From Alistipes sp. (GTDB lineage: Bacteria; Bacteroidota; Bacteroidia; Bacteroidales; Rikenellaceae), in assembly GCA_017937125.1 (NCBI GenBank), contig JAGBEH010000001.1:186001-250000 (forward strand): a stretch of 64,000 nucleotides of DNA, in the 5' to 3' direction. Each line of letters starts with the position of its first letter. Position 1 is the first letter of the stretch. Below, piece by piece: positions 1 through 8,788 of this stretch. The notes under the pieces were generated by a model. The model had not been told where the DNA came from. It saw only the letters and a program-made list of their open reading frames with translations, and searched no databases. The translations under genes and the position numbers were made by a program.

Positions 1-1761
1 AAGGTTTCCGACTCCGCATCGCTCGGCGTCGGCGGCATTGCGGGCGTGGCGGCAGGCAAGCTGGCCGACTGCTCTACGGGAGAGAAGATATTGAGCGTCA
101 GCACCGATATGTCGCGCAACGTATATTGCGGCGGCATAGCGGGTTATTCTACGGCTGCCGTGGAGAACTGCGTCAATGTAATGTCGGTCTCCAATACGCT
201 GTACCGCAGCGGCGACGCGGTTTACAACGAATATACGGGCGGTATTGTCGGCTATCAGGAGTTGGGCAGCGTTAAAGGCTGCACCAACCGCGGCTCGCTC
301 ATATCCTCTTCGAACCAGCAATACCTCTGTCTGGGCGGTATCGCGGGTACGTTTGCCAACGGCGAGGCCGAAAACAACGTCAATCTGGCCAAGATAGATT
401 TGCAGGGCGATGCGTCGGCGGCTATCAAGGGCGTGAGATACGCTAAGGTCGGCGGACTGTACGGCTCGTTCAACGCAGCGCAGGGCGCTTCCGACAACGA
501 CAGCAAGAACAGCGGCCCCATAACCGTAACCAATATCGAGAGCGCTACGAACAACTCGTCGCAATTGCAGTTGGGCGGTATTTTCGGCGACCTGAATTCC
601 AAAACGCCCGTTTCGTCATTGAGCAACTCGGGCAATATCACCGTAACCCTCATCGCCAACTTCAATCACTTCGCCATAGGCGGTATTGCGGGTGCAACCG
701 AATGCGGCGTGTCGGATTCGACCAACGAGGGAGCCGTACTGCTCAATAATGTCGCGGTAATTCATAATACCGCGAAGATCTACTACGGCGGTATCGCAGG
801 CTGGAACAATGCGGGGGAAAACAACATATATCTCAAATGCGTGAACAACGGCGAACTTGCCGTAGCCACGAAATCGACCGAGGTCAATGTGCTTCCTTCG
901 TTCGTGGGAGGTATTCTCGGATATACCGAGTATCCCGTCACGGTGAAAAGCTGCGACAATAACGGATACGTGAACAACTCGGGAGCCAATAACCGTTACG
1001 ACGGCCTGTTCTCGTCGGCTGGCGGCATCGTCGGCGCCATAGTCGATACGCCTGCCGAAATCGACGACTGCCATTCGACGGCCAATACCCGAAACTATGC
1101 TTACAACCGTACGGTCGCTATGGATAAGCCGAACACGATGTCGCATTGCGGCGGCGTGGTGGGATGTGCCTTAGGCGAGAGCTCTTCGGACATCGTACGT
1201 ATCAGCAACTGCTCCAGCACGGGAGTTCTCGAGAACAAGCGTTCGACGGCGGCGGGTATCGTCGGCTTCGCCCAATACGCCTCCGTTTCCGACTGCCGTT
1301 TCACGGGCAGAATCATCGGCAGCGGTCCTCACTTCGCGGGAGGTATCGCGGGATGTCTCAGCAACTCCACGGTCACGGGATGCGTCGTGAAGTCTACCGA
1401 TATGTACAGCCACAGCGGTTACGGCATCAACAACCTGAACTATTTCGGTGTTTCCGGTATCGCGGGATATATGTACGATAACTCGTCGATTACCGATTGC
1501 AAGGCGTTTGCCGTGCTCATCCAAAATGCGCAGTCTACGGCTACGCCCGACGAGCACCTCGGTATGGGGCTTATCGGCGGCATCACGGTTCCGACCGCCA
1601 CTGTCAGCAACTGCGGTCTGGGCGGCTCGTTCCACACGGGCGGCGGAGGCAATGCCGCGAACCTGATACTTACGGTCAATTCCGACAATTTCGGGACATG
1701 CATCATCGGCGACGGCAACGCCTCGACGAGCGGATGCTATTATTGGAACGGCCAGGAATGA
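1..1761 (+). CDS. GLUG-repeat surface protein, 5' part outside window
   Basis: The reading frame is open from base 1, so the true start and any signal peptide lie upstream of the window. The visible 586 residues are a series of roughly 25-45 residue repeats built on a GGI(A/V)G core followed by a (D/N)C-x-N-x-G-x-(V/I) strand, the pattern of the GLUG motif found in Bacteroidetes surface proteins and expected to form a beta-helix-like stack. The C-terminal half aligns almost repeat for repeat with the gene at 1947-5273 (shared stretches such as YYGGIAGWN, GPHFAGGIAG, GMG-L), so the two are tandem paralogues. It ends in CYYWNGQE. The next gene starts 28 bases later, so co-transcription is likely. 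Ligand unknown; an adhesin-like or surface scaffold role is inference. Confidence 0.85.
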   Translation, partial: KVSDSASLGVGGIAGVAAGKLADCSTGEKILSVSTDMSRNVYCGGIAGYSTAAVENCVNVMSVSNTLYRSGDAVYNEYTGGIVGYQELGSVKGCTNRGSLISSSNQQYLCLGGIAGTFANGEAENNVNLAKIDLQGDASAAIKGVRYAKVGGLYGSFNAAQGASDNDSKNSGPITVTNIESATNNSSQLQLGGIFGDLNSKTPVSSLSNSGNITVTLIANFNHFAIGGIAGATECGVSDSTNEGAVLLNNVAVIHNTAKIYYGGIAGWNNAGENNIYLKCVNNGELAVATKSTEVNVLPSFVGGILGYTEYPVTVKSCDNNGYVNNSGANNRYDGLFSSAGGIVGAIVDTPAEIDDCHSTANTRNYAYNRTVAMDKPNTMSHCGGVVGCALGESSSDIVRISNCSSTGVLENKRSTAAGIVGFAQYASVSDCRFTGRIIGSGPHFAGGIAGCLSNSTVTGCVVKSTDMYSHSGYGINNLNYFGVSGIAGYMYDNSSITDCKAFAVLIQNAQSTATPDEHLGMGLIGGITVPTATVSNCGLGGSFHTGGGGNAANLILTVNSDNFGTCIIGDGNASTSGCYYWNGQE

Positions 1762-1789
1762 TATGACACCATTGACTAAATCTAAACAT

Positions 1790-1918
1790 ATGAACAAGAA
1801 AACCAGTGCGTACGAGGCGCCGCAAATTTTATGGAAATTTGTCCTCGCTGAAGAGGGTTTCGCCCTCAGTAATGAATTCTCGCTCGAAGAAGTAGATGAA
1901 AAGGACGGGGAGTGGTAA
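1790..1918 (+). CDS. 42-residue conserved-style small peptide
   Basis: An uninterrupted 43-codon frame lies between two GLUG-repeat genes: it starts 28 bases after the first stops and ends 28 bases before the second starts. The product begins MNKKTSAYEAPQ, has a hydrophobic/aromatic middle (ILWKFVLAEEGFALS) and an acidic end (EEVDEKDGEW). This Lys-rich start, EAP, central GFA and acidic tail resembles short unannotated peptides I associate with Bacteroidales surface-lipoprotein operons; that recollection is not checked here. It has no signal peptide or Cys. It could be a regulatory leader peptide, a secreted or modified peptide, or a partner of the GLUG lipoprotein. Function unknown. The spacing and clean frame support a real gene. 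Confidence 0.6.
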   Translation: MNKKTSAYEAPQILWKFVLAEEGFALSNEFSLEEVDEKDGEW

Positions 1919-1946
1919 CGGATTGTCGAACAGAAAAAAAGAACAG

Positions 1947-4900
1947 ATGATGAAAAAGATTTTTATCGTATTGGGTTTGGCAGTCGGAGTACTGACATCC
2001 TGCACGCAAGACATTTCCGAAGATGCCGTTAAAACGGACGGCAAGAAGGAATTCTCCGTAGTTCTCGAATCTACGCGCACCCATCTCGGCGACAAGAACG
2101 ACGAGACGGGCAAATATAAGGTTTGCTGGTCGAACGGCGACAGAATCGTCGTGAACGGACAGCAAAGCAATTCCCTCTCGGGCATCGAAGAGGGTGCGAC
2201 TACCGCCACCTTCGGCGTGGAGGGGATAGTGAACGCTCCTTATGACATAATGTATCCCGCATCCGCCTATGAGGACGGCAATGCCGTGCTGCCTGCCGTG
2301 CAGGCTTTTGCACCCGCATCCTTCGCCGAGGGTTCCGCCGTGCTCGTCGGACGTTCGGCAACCGAGGAAATATCGCTGAAAAATGCATGCGGATTTATCA
2401 GACTGCAACTCACCAAAGGCAACGAGTTGTGCGGGATAGTCAAGTACGTTAAATTCTTCGGCAATGCCGACGAGGCCGTCTGCGGACGGTTCGCCGTCGA
2501 TTATGAGGGCGGAAAGCTCACTCTGCCCGAGACCGCGGCCGATGACGCCAAGGTCATTACGCTCGAATGCGGCAACGGCGAGGCCGTTACCGCCGATGCC
2601 AAATCGTTTATCGTGGCTGTCCCCGCGCAGACCTTCGCAAGCGGTTTCACTTTCGAAATCGTCGATACCGAAGGCCATCTTATGCGTGTAAAGAGCAACA
2701 AGGAGCAGATCGTCGAAGCGGGGTCCGTTCTCGCTATGCCGTCGGTGGCATTCAAACCTACCGAGACCCTTCTGGATATCGAGATCAGTACGGCTGCCGA
2801 TATGGTGGCGCTTGCGGATGCCGTTAAGGGCGGTTTCTACGGCGGCTCTTATTATCTTGCCAACGATATAGATATGTCTGAGGTGACGGGTTGGGAAGGT
2901 ATCGGCGTCAGGGACGATTCCGACGGTTTTGCGGGAACGTTCGACGGCCGCGGCCATTCGATCAAGAATTTCCGATCGTCGGCCCCGATCTTCAAGTTCG
3001 CACTCCGCAATTCGGTTATCAAGGATGTCGTTATCGACGAGTCGTGCCGTTTCGAACTCAATACGACCGTTACCGACGATAACGTATATCTGGCGCCGCT
3101 CGTAGGTATGGGCCGCGGCGTAGTCGAGAACTGCGTGAACAATGCCGAGGTGGTGTATACCGGTACGGCCAATCACACCGTTTACGTCGGCGGCATTATC
3201 GCACGTCTCTATCGCCAGGGCCGTGTCAGCGGTTGCGTGAACAATGCGGCCGTAAGCGCCGATTGTGTGGATACCGGTAAGGATGTCAATGTCGGCGGCG
3301 TTGCAGCGGCTTTCGACAGAAGTAATGACGGCGATTCGGCGGAATTCTACGGCAATACCAATAACGGAACGGTTACCAATAACGCCGATACCAAGACCCT
3401 GACGGTCGGCGGTGTCGTGGGACGCAATTCGCACTTGTCGTGTATCGTTACCGACTGCATCAACAAAGGAGAGGTCGTATCCGCTTGCAATGCCGTAAAC
3501 AATTCGAATATCAATTCAGCCAACTATATCGGTGGTGTTTGCGGCCGCAATACGGGTAAGATGCGCAACTGCACCAACTTCGGAAAGGTTCTCTCGTCGT
3601 CGAATTATTATCAGACCCGTATCGGAGGCGTCTGCGGTACAGGTTTCAGCAATACGCTGATCGAAGGCTGCGTCAATGAGGCCTCGGCTTCGGTAACGTA
3701 CAGCAACGAGCGTAAGAACTCGGCCGACGATAAAGTCCTGCTCAACGAGGAGCATTTGGGCGGTGTGATAGGCCAGTGCGAGGGCAGCATCGAGAACTGT
3801 ACGAACAAAGGTGCCGTAAATTCGATGTCGGGCTGCGTCAGCGCCAACGTCGGCGGTGTCTGCGGATATGTAAGAAATGCGGCTACCGTTCTCTCGGGCA
3901 ATGTCAATGAGGGTGCGGTTACCGTCGAAAACGATGTGACCAACAACACCGTGGGCGGCGTTTACGGTTCGTTCGGCAAGGCGCAGACCGTTACCGATGC
4001 CGTAACGGGCAACAGCGGAACGGTTACCGTGAAGAAAGTATATGGGGCAAATAACTCCTATCTGCGCTGCGGCGGTATCGTCGGCTTCGTTTACCCGACG
4101 ACCACGCTCGCGAACATCAAGAACTCGGGTGCGATTACGGTAGATTTGCAGGCGGCATTCAACTACTATGCCGTAGGAGGTATTGCGGGAGTTGTCGAAA
4201 GCGGTGCTTCGAACGTTACCAACGAGGGCAAGATTTCGGTAAACAACAATGTCCTGCTGACGAACAAGAACAGCAAGATATATCTCGGCGGTATAGCGGG
4301 CTGGAACTGGAAGGCTACTGCGAACCTCGTGGTTTTCGACGGATGCGACAACAATGCCGAGGTGGAGGTACTCACCTCCGACAAGGCGTTCAGCCTGCTG
4401 CCCGTATTCAACGGCGGTATTCTCGGCTATACGGGATTCCCCGTGGAGATAAAGGGTTGCAACAATACCGCATATCTGAATACGACGGGCGCCGATGCCA
4501 AGTACAACGGCATCTTCTCGGCTACGGGCGGTATTGTCGCTGCTGTAAACGGAGCTTCGGCTGCGATTACGGATTGTAACGTGACGTCCGATGTCCGCCA
4601 TTTCATATGGAACAATACATGGGACAATCCGGCCGCTTCGGCTTCGAGCGGCGGCGTTGTCGGCTGCGCCATAGGTGCGGACGATGCGAACAGGATAACC
4701 GTTACGAACTGCTCGTGCACGGGGTCGGTAGAAGGACGACGTGCAAGTGCGGGCGGTATCGTCGGGTATGCGAAATTCGTTTCGGTGGCCGACTGCCGCT
4801 TCAAGGGCGAAATCATCGGTTACGGGCCTCATTTCCCGGGCGGTATAGCCGGTTCTCTCGTGGATTCGTCGATTGCGAACAGCTCGGTAGAATCGACCTG

Positions 4901-5273
4901 CATCTACTGCCATTCGGCAACCGATGTGACTGCCGATGATGTTACGGTTTCGTATTTCAATGTAGGCGGAATCGCCGCATATACTTCGGGCGTATCGTCG
5001 ATTTCGGAGTGCAGCGTGGTTGCGACGCTCGTTCAGAACTCGGCTTCGAAAGTGACCGTCGATAACCATCTCGGAATGGGTATGCTCGTCGGCTGGGTTG
5101 CAGGCGGAACGACCACGATCTCCGACTGCGGCTTCGGCGGCTCCTTCTATACGGGAGACAAGAAACCGCAGAATCAGATACTGGTGCTCGACGGACAGAA
5201 CTATGAGTCTTGCGCTGTAGGCAGAGGAACCGCGACGCTGAACAGCAACTATTACTGGGGCGGTCAGGAGTAA
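1947..5273 (+). CDS. Lipoprotein with fimbrillin-like N-terminus and GLUG-repeat stalk
   Basis: 1108 residues from the first of two adjacent ATGs (1947, 1950). An ATG at 1896 in the same frame would add 17 residues in front of a perfect lipoprotein signal and overlap the small peptide gene, so I reject it. The signal ends at lipobox LTSC (Cys19). Residues about 30-285 look like a fimbrillin/Mfa-like domain (TRTHL, a W-x-N-GDRIVVNG segment, alternating strands). A linker with NDIDMSEVTGW and GTFDGRGHSIKNF, usual before GLUG stacks, follows. From about 360 to the end there are roughly 18 GGI/GGV repeats ending in NYYWGGQE. Expected to be anchored in the outer membrane. A hairpin at 5288-5318 separates it from the phosphoesterase downstream. 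Confidence 0.88.
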   Translation: MMKKIFIVLGLAVGVLTSCTQDISEDAVKTDGKKEFSVVLESTRTHLGDKNDETGKYKVCWSNGDRIVVNGQQSNSLSGIEEGATTATFGVEGIVNAPYDIMYPASAYEDGNAVLPAVQAFAPASFAEGSAVLVGRSATEEISLKNACGFIRLQLTKGNELCGIVKYVKFFGNADEAVCGRFAVDYEGGKLTLPETAADDAKVITLECGNGEAVTADAKSFIVAVPAQTFASGFTFEIVDTEGHLMRVKSNKEQIVEAGSVLAMPSVAFKPTETLLDIEISTAADMVALADAVKGGFYGGSYYLANDIDMSEVTGWEGIGVRDDSDGFAGTFDGRGHSIKNFRSSAPIFKFALRNSVIKDVVIDESCRFELNTTVTDDNVYLAPLVGMGRGVVENCVNNAEVVYTGTANHTVYVGGIIARLYRQGRVSGCVNNAAVSADCVDTGKDVNVGGVAAAFDRSNDGDSAEFYGNTNNGTVTNNADTKTLTVGGVVGRNSHLSCIVTDCINKGEVVSACNAVNNSNINSANYIGGVCGRNTGKMRNCTNFGKVLSSSNYYQTRIGGVCGTGFSNTLIEGCVNEASASVTYSNERKNSADDKVLLNEEHLGGVIGQCEGSIENCTNKGAVNSMSGCVSANVGGVCGYVRNAATVLSGNVNEGAVTVENDVTNNTVGGVYGSFGKAQTVTDAVTGNSGTVTVKKVYGANNSYLRCGGIVGFVYPTTTLANIKNSGAITVDLQAAFNYYAVGGIAGVVESGASNVTNEGKISVNNNVLLTNKNSKIYLGGIAGWNWKATANLVVFDGCDNNAEVEVLTSDKAFSLLPVFNGGILGYTGFPVEIKGCNNTAYLNTTGADAKYNGIFSATGGIVAAVNGASAAITDCNVTSDVRHFIWNNTWDNPAASASSGGVVGCAIGADDANRITVTNCSCTGSVEGRRASAGGIVGYAKFVSVADCRFKGEIIGYGPHFPGGIAGSLVDSSIANSSVESTCIYCHSATDVTADDVTVSYFNVGGIAAYTSGVSSISECSVVATLVQNSASKVTVDNHLGMGMLVGWVAGGTTTISDCGFGGSFYTGDKKPQNQILVLDGQNYESCAVGRGTATLNSNYYWGGQE

Positions 5274-5287
5274 CCGTCCCCGTTACG

Positions 5288-5318
5288 GAAGCGGGCGAGG
5301 GTGATGCCTCCCCGCTTC
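5288..5318 (+). other. Intercistronic stem-loop
   Basis: GAAGCGGG and GAGG pair with CCTC and CCCGCTTC around a six-base loop, with one unpaired C. No T-run follows, so it is more likely an mRNA stability or processing hairpin between the GLUG gene and the phosphoesterase gene than a terminator. Confidence 0.5.
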
Positions 5319-5348
5319 ACTGAAATAAAAACCTGAAACGAACCATTT

Positions 5349-6920
5349 ATGCGAAAACTGTTTTATACCTTAATAACCGCGCTGTTCTTCATTGCCTGCA
5401 CGGGCAGCAACGACCAGCTCGCATCCCGCGACCCGTTCAATGTCCCCGATAAGGCGGGATATTGCGTCAAGGGCGTGGTGTTCGACGAGTATTACAATCC
5501 GATCGAGGGGGTTGTCGTGAGCGACGGGCTCCTGACGACCAAGACCGACCGCAACGGCTGGTTCTGGCTCGACAGCGATTTGTCCGTACGCCGTTTCGTG
5601 TCGGTGACGGTGCCTTCGGGTTTCGAGGTGCCGAGCGAGGACGGGGTGCCGCGCTTCTTCGAGCGCATACCCGACGGTGCGACCTCGTACCGTGCGGAGT
5701 TCCACCTCCAAAGCCGTCGCGACAACGGCGACCGCTATACGATATTTATGGTCGGCGACCCCCAAATCCGCAGGCGCACTGCGGGCTACGACAAGTTCGC
5801 CTACCATTCGATAGATATGTTCGAGGATATGTGCCGCGATATGAACGAAGTCTGCTCCACTATCACCGACCGTCCCGTGTACGCCATCGGTTTGGGCGAC
5901 CTGACGCACGAGGATGCGTCGATGTGGGAGACGTATCTTCAGGGTATGAAGACCCTCAAGTTCCCGATGTTCGGCGTGATAGGCAACCACGACCATAATA
6001 CCTACGCTATGACCGAACCCGAAGCCATACGCCCCTACGAGGACAATATCGGGCCTACGAACTATTCGTTCGATTTGGGCAGGCTCCATTTCATCTGTCT
6101 CGACAATATCATTATGAAGTGCGACGGCTCGCGCGGATATACCGACGGCCTTACGGACGAGGTATTCACCTATCTGTGCAACGACCTGAAGTACGTGCCC
6201 AAGGACAAGATAATTATGATATGCAGCCACAGCTCGATGTTCGGCAAACCGGGGAAGGATCCCGTGGACGGGGACAAACACGGTCAGGACTATGCGCGCG
6301 TGCTGTCGCAGTACAAGTACGTGCACTCGTGGGCGGGGCACTCGCACATCAATTTCAACAAGGTATATTCCAAGGTCGAAAACCGCCTGAGCAATATCGA
6401 GGGGCATATCGTTGCGCGCGCTACGGGGGCCTTGTGGCTCAACGAATGGGTCTGCTCCGACGGTACGCCGCGCGGCTATTACGTAGTCGATGTGGACGGC
6501 GAGGATATACGGTGGTACTATCACCCCTGCGGCAACCAGTTGGGGGTGGCCAACGGTTTCGACGACGAATACCAGATGAGGGCCTATGCACCGGGCGATT
6601 ACGACGACAATTACGTGTATGTCAATGTGTGGGGCTGGGATGCCCTGTGGGGCAACGTGTCGTATTCGGACAACGGCAAGGCCGGACGGCCTATGGCCAA
6701 GATAGTCACTTATGACAAGGCGTACAAGGATTGTTGCGATCTGAGCAACTCCAAACCGGGCAATCTGGCCAAGGAGGAGTTTAAGCCCGACAAGAATGTA
6801 CAGCATATTTTCCGCATAATACCTACGAGCGGCGCCACGTCGTGCGACATCGAGGTCACCGACCGTTTCGGCCGCACCTATTCCACGTCGCTCGACTGGG
6901 GTTCCGATTCCGCGAAATAA
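5349..6920 (+). CDS. Secreted calcineurin-like phosphoesterase, lipoprotein
   Basis: 523 residues with a lipoprotein signal (FFIAC, Cys17). Residues about 38-122 form a carboxypeptidase-regulatory-like beta domain (GVVFDEYYNPIEGVVVSDG) typical of the N-terminal module of Bacteroidetes metallophosphoesterases. The central domain has the dimetal motifs in order: GDPQ (Asp137), GLGDLTHED (Asp184), GNHDHN (Asn213-His214), MICSHSSMF and SWAGHSH. A C-terminal beta domain follows. A hydrolytic, two-metal phosphoesterase at the cell surface is well supported; the substrate (phosphosugar, phosphodiester or phospholipid) is not identifiable. A paralogue lies at 8789-10249, each preceded by a GLUG gene, which points to duplication of a two-gene unit. 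Confidence 0.9.
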   Translation: MRKLFYTLITALFFIACTGSNDQLASRDPFNVPDKAGYCVKGVVFDEYYNPIEGVVVSDGLLTTKTDRNGWFWLDSDLSVRRFVSVTVPSGFEVPSEDGVPRFFERIPDGATSYRAEFHLQSRRDNGDRYTIFMVGDPQIRRRTAGYDKFAYHSIDMFEDMCRDMNEVCSTITDRPVYAIGLGDLTHEDASMWETYLQGMKTLKFPMFGVIGNHDHNTYAMTEPEAIRPYEDNIGPTNYSFDLGRLHFICLDNIIMKCDGSRGYTDGLTDEVFTYLCNDLKYVPKDKIIMICSHSSMFGKPGKDPVDGDKHGQDYARVLSQYKYVHSWAGHSHINFNKVYSKVENRLSNIEGHIVARATGALWLNEWVCSDGTPRGYYVVDVDGEDIRWYYHPCGNQLGVANGFDDEYQMRAYAPGDYDDNYVYVNVWGWDALWGNVSYSDNGKAGRPMAKIVTYDKAYKDCCDLSNSKPGNLAKEEFKPDKNVQHIFRIIPTSGATSCDIEVTDRFGRTYSTSLDWGSDSAK

Positions 6921-6947
6921 CTGTGTCAATCCAAACTGTAACCATAT

Positions 6948-8774
6948 ATGAAAAAAACACTCTTCTTATTCGTCGTTTCGGCATTCCTGTTCGTCGGGAC
7001 GGCAGTGGCCGAAGGAATTTCGTCGGCCAAGGATTTTGTCGCATTCGTGACTGCGGCGAATGCGGGCGAGGACATTACCCCGTGGGCAGACCGCGACGGG
7101 GCGATATGTCTCAAGTCGGACATAGATATGGGCAAAGTCAAGAATTTCGTACCCGTAGCCTTGTTCGAGGGCGTATTCGACGGTTGCGGGCACGCAATCA
7201 AAAACTGGAAAACGACTGCCGGACTGTTCCACATAGTCTCCGAACACGGCATAGTGCGCAATCTCGTGATCGACGCCTCCTGCTCGATGAAGTGCGTGGA
7301 CCCGAGCGGCGAGGAGGAGTTTTATGCGGGATTCGTCGCCGATGTGAACCACGGGACGATAGAGCACTGCGTAAATCGCGGCGCTATTTCGCACCGTTCC
7401 GCCAAGTCGCTCAAGACCAATTATGTCGGCGGCATATGCGGTATGAACCGATATGTCATAATATATTGCGACAATTACGGCCAGATTTCGTCGTCGGGCA
7501 GTTTCGGCGGCAATCTCGATAACAGCAACGCGGCCATCTATTTCGGCGGCGTCGTGGGCGGCAGCCCCAATCGTCCGCTGCCGTGTGCCTTCATCGGTTA
7601 CTGCAACAATTACGGGGTCGTGACGTACAGCGGCTCGTTCCCCCAGAACCATATTGGCGGCGTGATAGGCAACAGCCTGCGCACGAAGGTGAAATTCTGC
7701 GTCAATCGCGGCAATGTCACCGTTGCCGCCAAGTCGATTTCGGAGTCCGATGTTCCTCAGGGCTTGCAGGTCGGCGGCGTGTGCGGTATTACCAAGGGCG
7801 ATATAGTATGTTGCGACAACTTCGGCGAAGTCATTACGCGCTGCGACATCTTCTCGATGGTCGGCGGCATCGTAGGCTCCACGCACTATGCCCTTACGGT
7901 CGGCGATTGCGTCAATTATGCCGATGTGACGGCTTCGGGCTACAAGGGAGCTGCCGTCGGCGGCATAGTGGGGCAGGCGGCGCGTCCTATCGTAGCCGCA
8001 CAGTGCCTGAACAAGGGCAATGTCAAGTTTACGGGCGAAAGTCCGAAAGGCCGCACCGCATTGGGAGGCATAATCGGCAACGGTTTCATACGCGATGATT
8101 CGAAATGGGCTATCGCGGTTGTCGAGTGCCGCAACGAGGGCGATATTTCGTGCGGCTATGCGAACAACACCTACAACAGCGTCCGCGGCATACATGTCGG
8201 CGGCCTGTGCGGGTATCTTGCGGGCAATGAGCAGATCAACGCCGTGTTGCGTTACAGTGTCAATACGGGATCGGTGAAGAGCGAAGCGGGACGTATGGCG
8301 GGCATCGCGGCTCTCTCGTCGTTCTGCGACATTCAGGAGTGCGTAAATGAGGGTTCGGTAACCGGCTCGGCAGAGGTCGGCGGAGGTATTTGCGGCGTAT
8401 TCGAAGCAGGCGAGATGCGCGATTGCACCAACAAGGCCGATGTATTCGTGAAGAGCGTCGGGAATGCGGGCGGTATCGTCGGCAGCACGAAGGCCGCCAA
8501 GCCGACTTCGATCGTCGGCTGCCGCAACAGCGGTGTAGTGTGCGGCCGCTTCGGCTTTACTGCCGCCATTCTCGGGCAGAGCGTCAATGCTACCGATTGC
8601 GTGGACGGCTGCGGTGTCGGCGGTGCGGTCGGCACGCCGTCGCAGAATGCCGAGACCGCCCCGCGCATAACGGAGGAGAATTACAAGCTTTTCATCCTCG
8701 GACGCAATATCGAGCGCAACAAAGCTGCGGTCGGCAAAAATAAACCTTGCTATTATTGGAACGGAAAAGAATAA
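6948..8774 (+). CDS. Secreted GLUG-repeat protein
   Basis: 608 residues with a classical signal peptide (cleavage likely after VGTAVA), not a lipoprotein. Residues 23-120 hold the DIDMGKVKNF...FDGCGHAIKNW segment that precedes GLUG stacks, followed by about 14 GGI/GGV-centred repeats (YVGGICGMN, MVGGIVGST, and so on) with the CVN-x-G/V return. It ends in CYYWNGKE, matching the ends of the two GLUG genes upstream. It lies 27 bases after the first phosphoesterase gene and 14 bases before the second, so all are probably one transcript. Compared with the 1108-residue paralogue it lacks the fimbrillin-like domain and lipid anchor, so it may be released or held by partners. Confidence 0.87.
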   Translation: MKKTLFLFVVSAFLFVGTAVAEGISSAKDFVAFVTAANAGEDITPWADRDGAICLKSDIDMGKVKNFVPVALFEGVFDGCGHAIKNWKTTAGLFHIVSEHGIVRNLVIDASCSMKCVDPSGEEEFYAGFVADVNHGTIEHCVNRGAISHRSAKSLKTNYVGGICGMNRYVIIYCDNYGQISSSGSFGGNLDNSNAAIYFGGVVGGSPNRPLPCAFIGYCNNYGVVTYSGSFPQNHIGGVIGNSLRTKVKFCVNRGNVTVAAKSISESDVPQGLQVGGVCGITKGDIVCCDNFGEVITRCDIFSMVGGIVGSTHYALTVGDCVNYADVTASGYKGAAVGGIVGQAARPIVAAQCLNKGNVKFTGESPKGRTALGGIIGNGFIRDDSKWAIAVVECRNEGDISCGYANNTYNSVRGIHVGGLCGYLAGNEQINAVLRYSVNTGSVKSEAGRMAGIAALSSFCDIQECVNEGSVTGSAEVGGGICGVFEAGEMRDCTNKADVFVKSVGNAGGIVGSTKAAKPTSIVGCRNSGVVCGRFGFTAAILGQSVNATDCVDGCGVGGAVGTPSQNAETAPRITEENYKLFILGRNIERNKAAVGKNKPCYYWNGKE

Positions 8775-8788
8775 AAATCCATACAAAG

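Noticed and set aside
1896-1946. Upstream start for the GLUG lipoprotein gene at 1896
   Set aside because: It would bury the lipoprotein signal behind 17 hydrophilic residues and overlap the small peptide gene.
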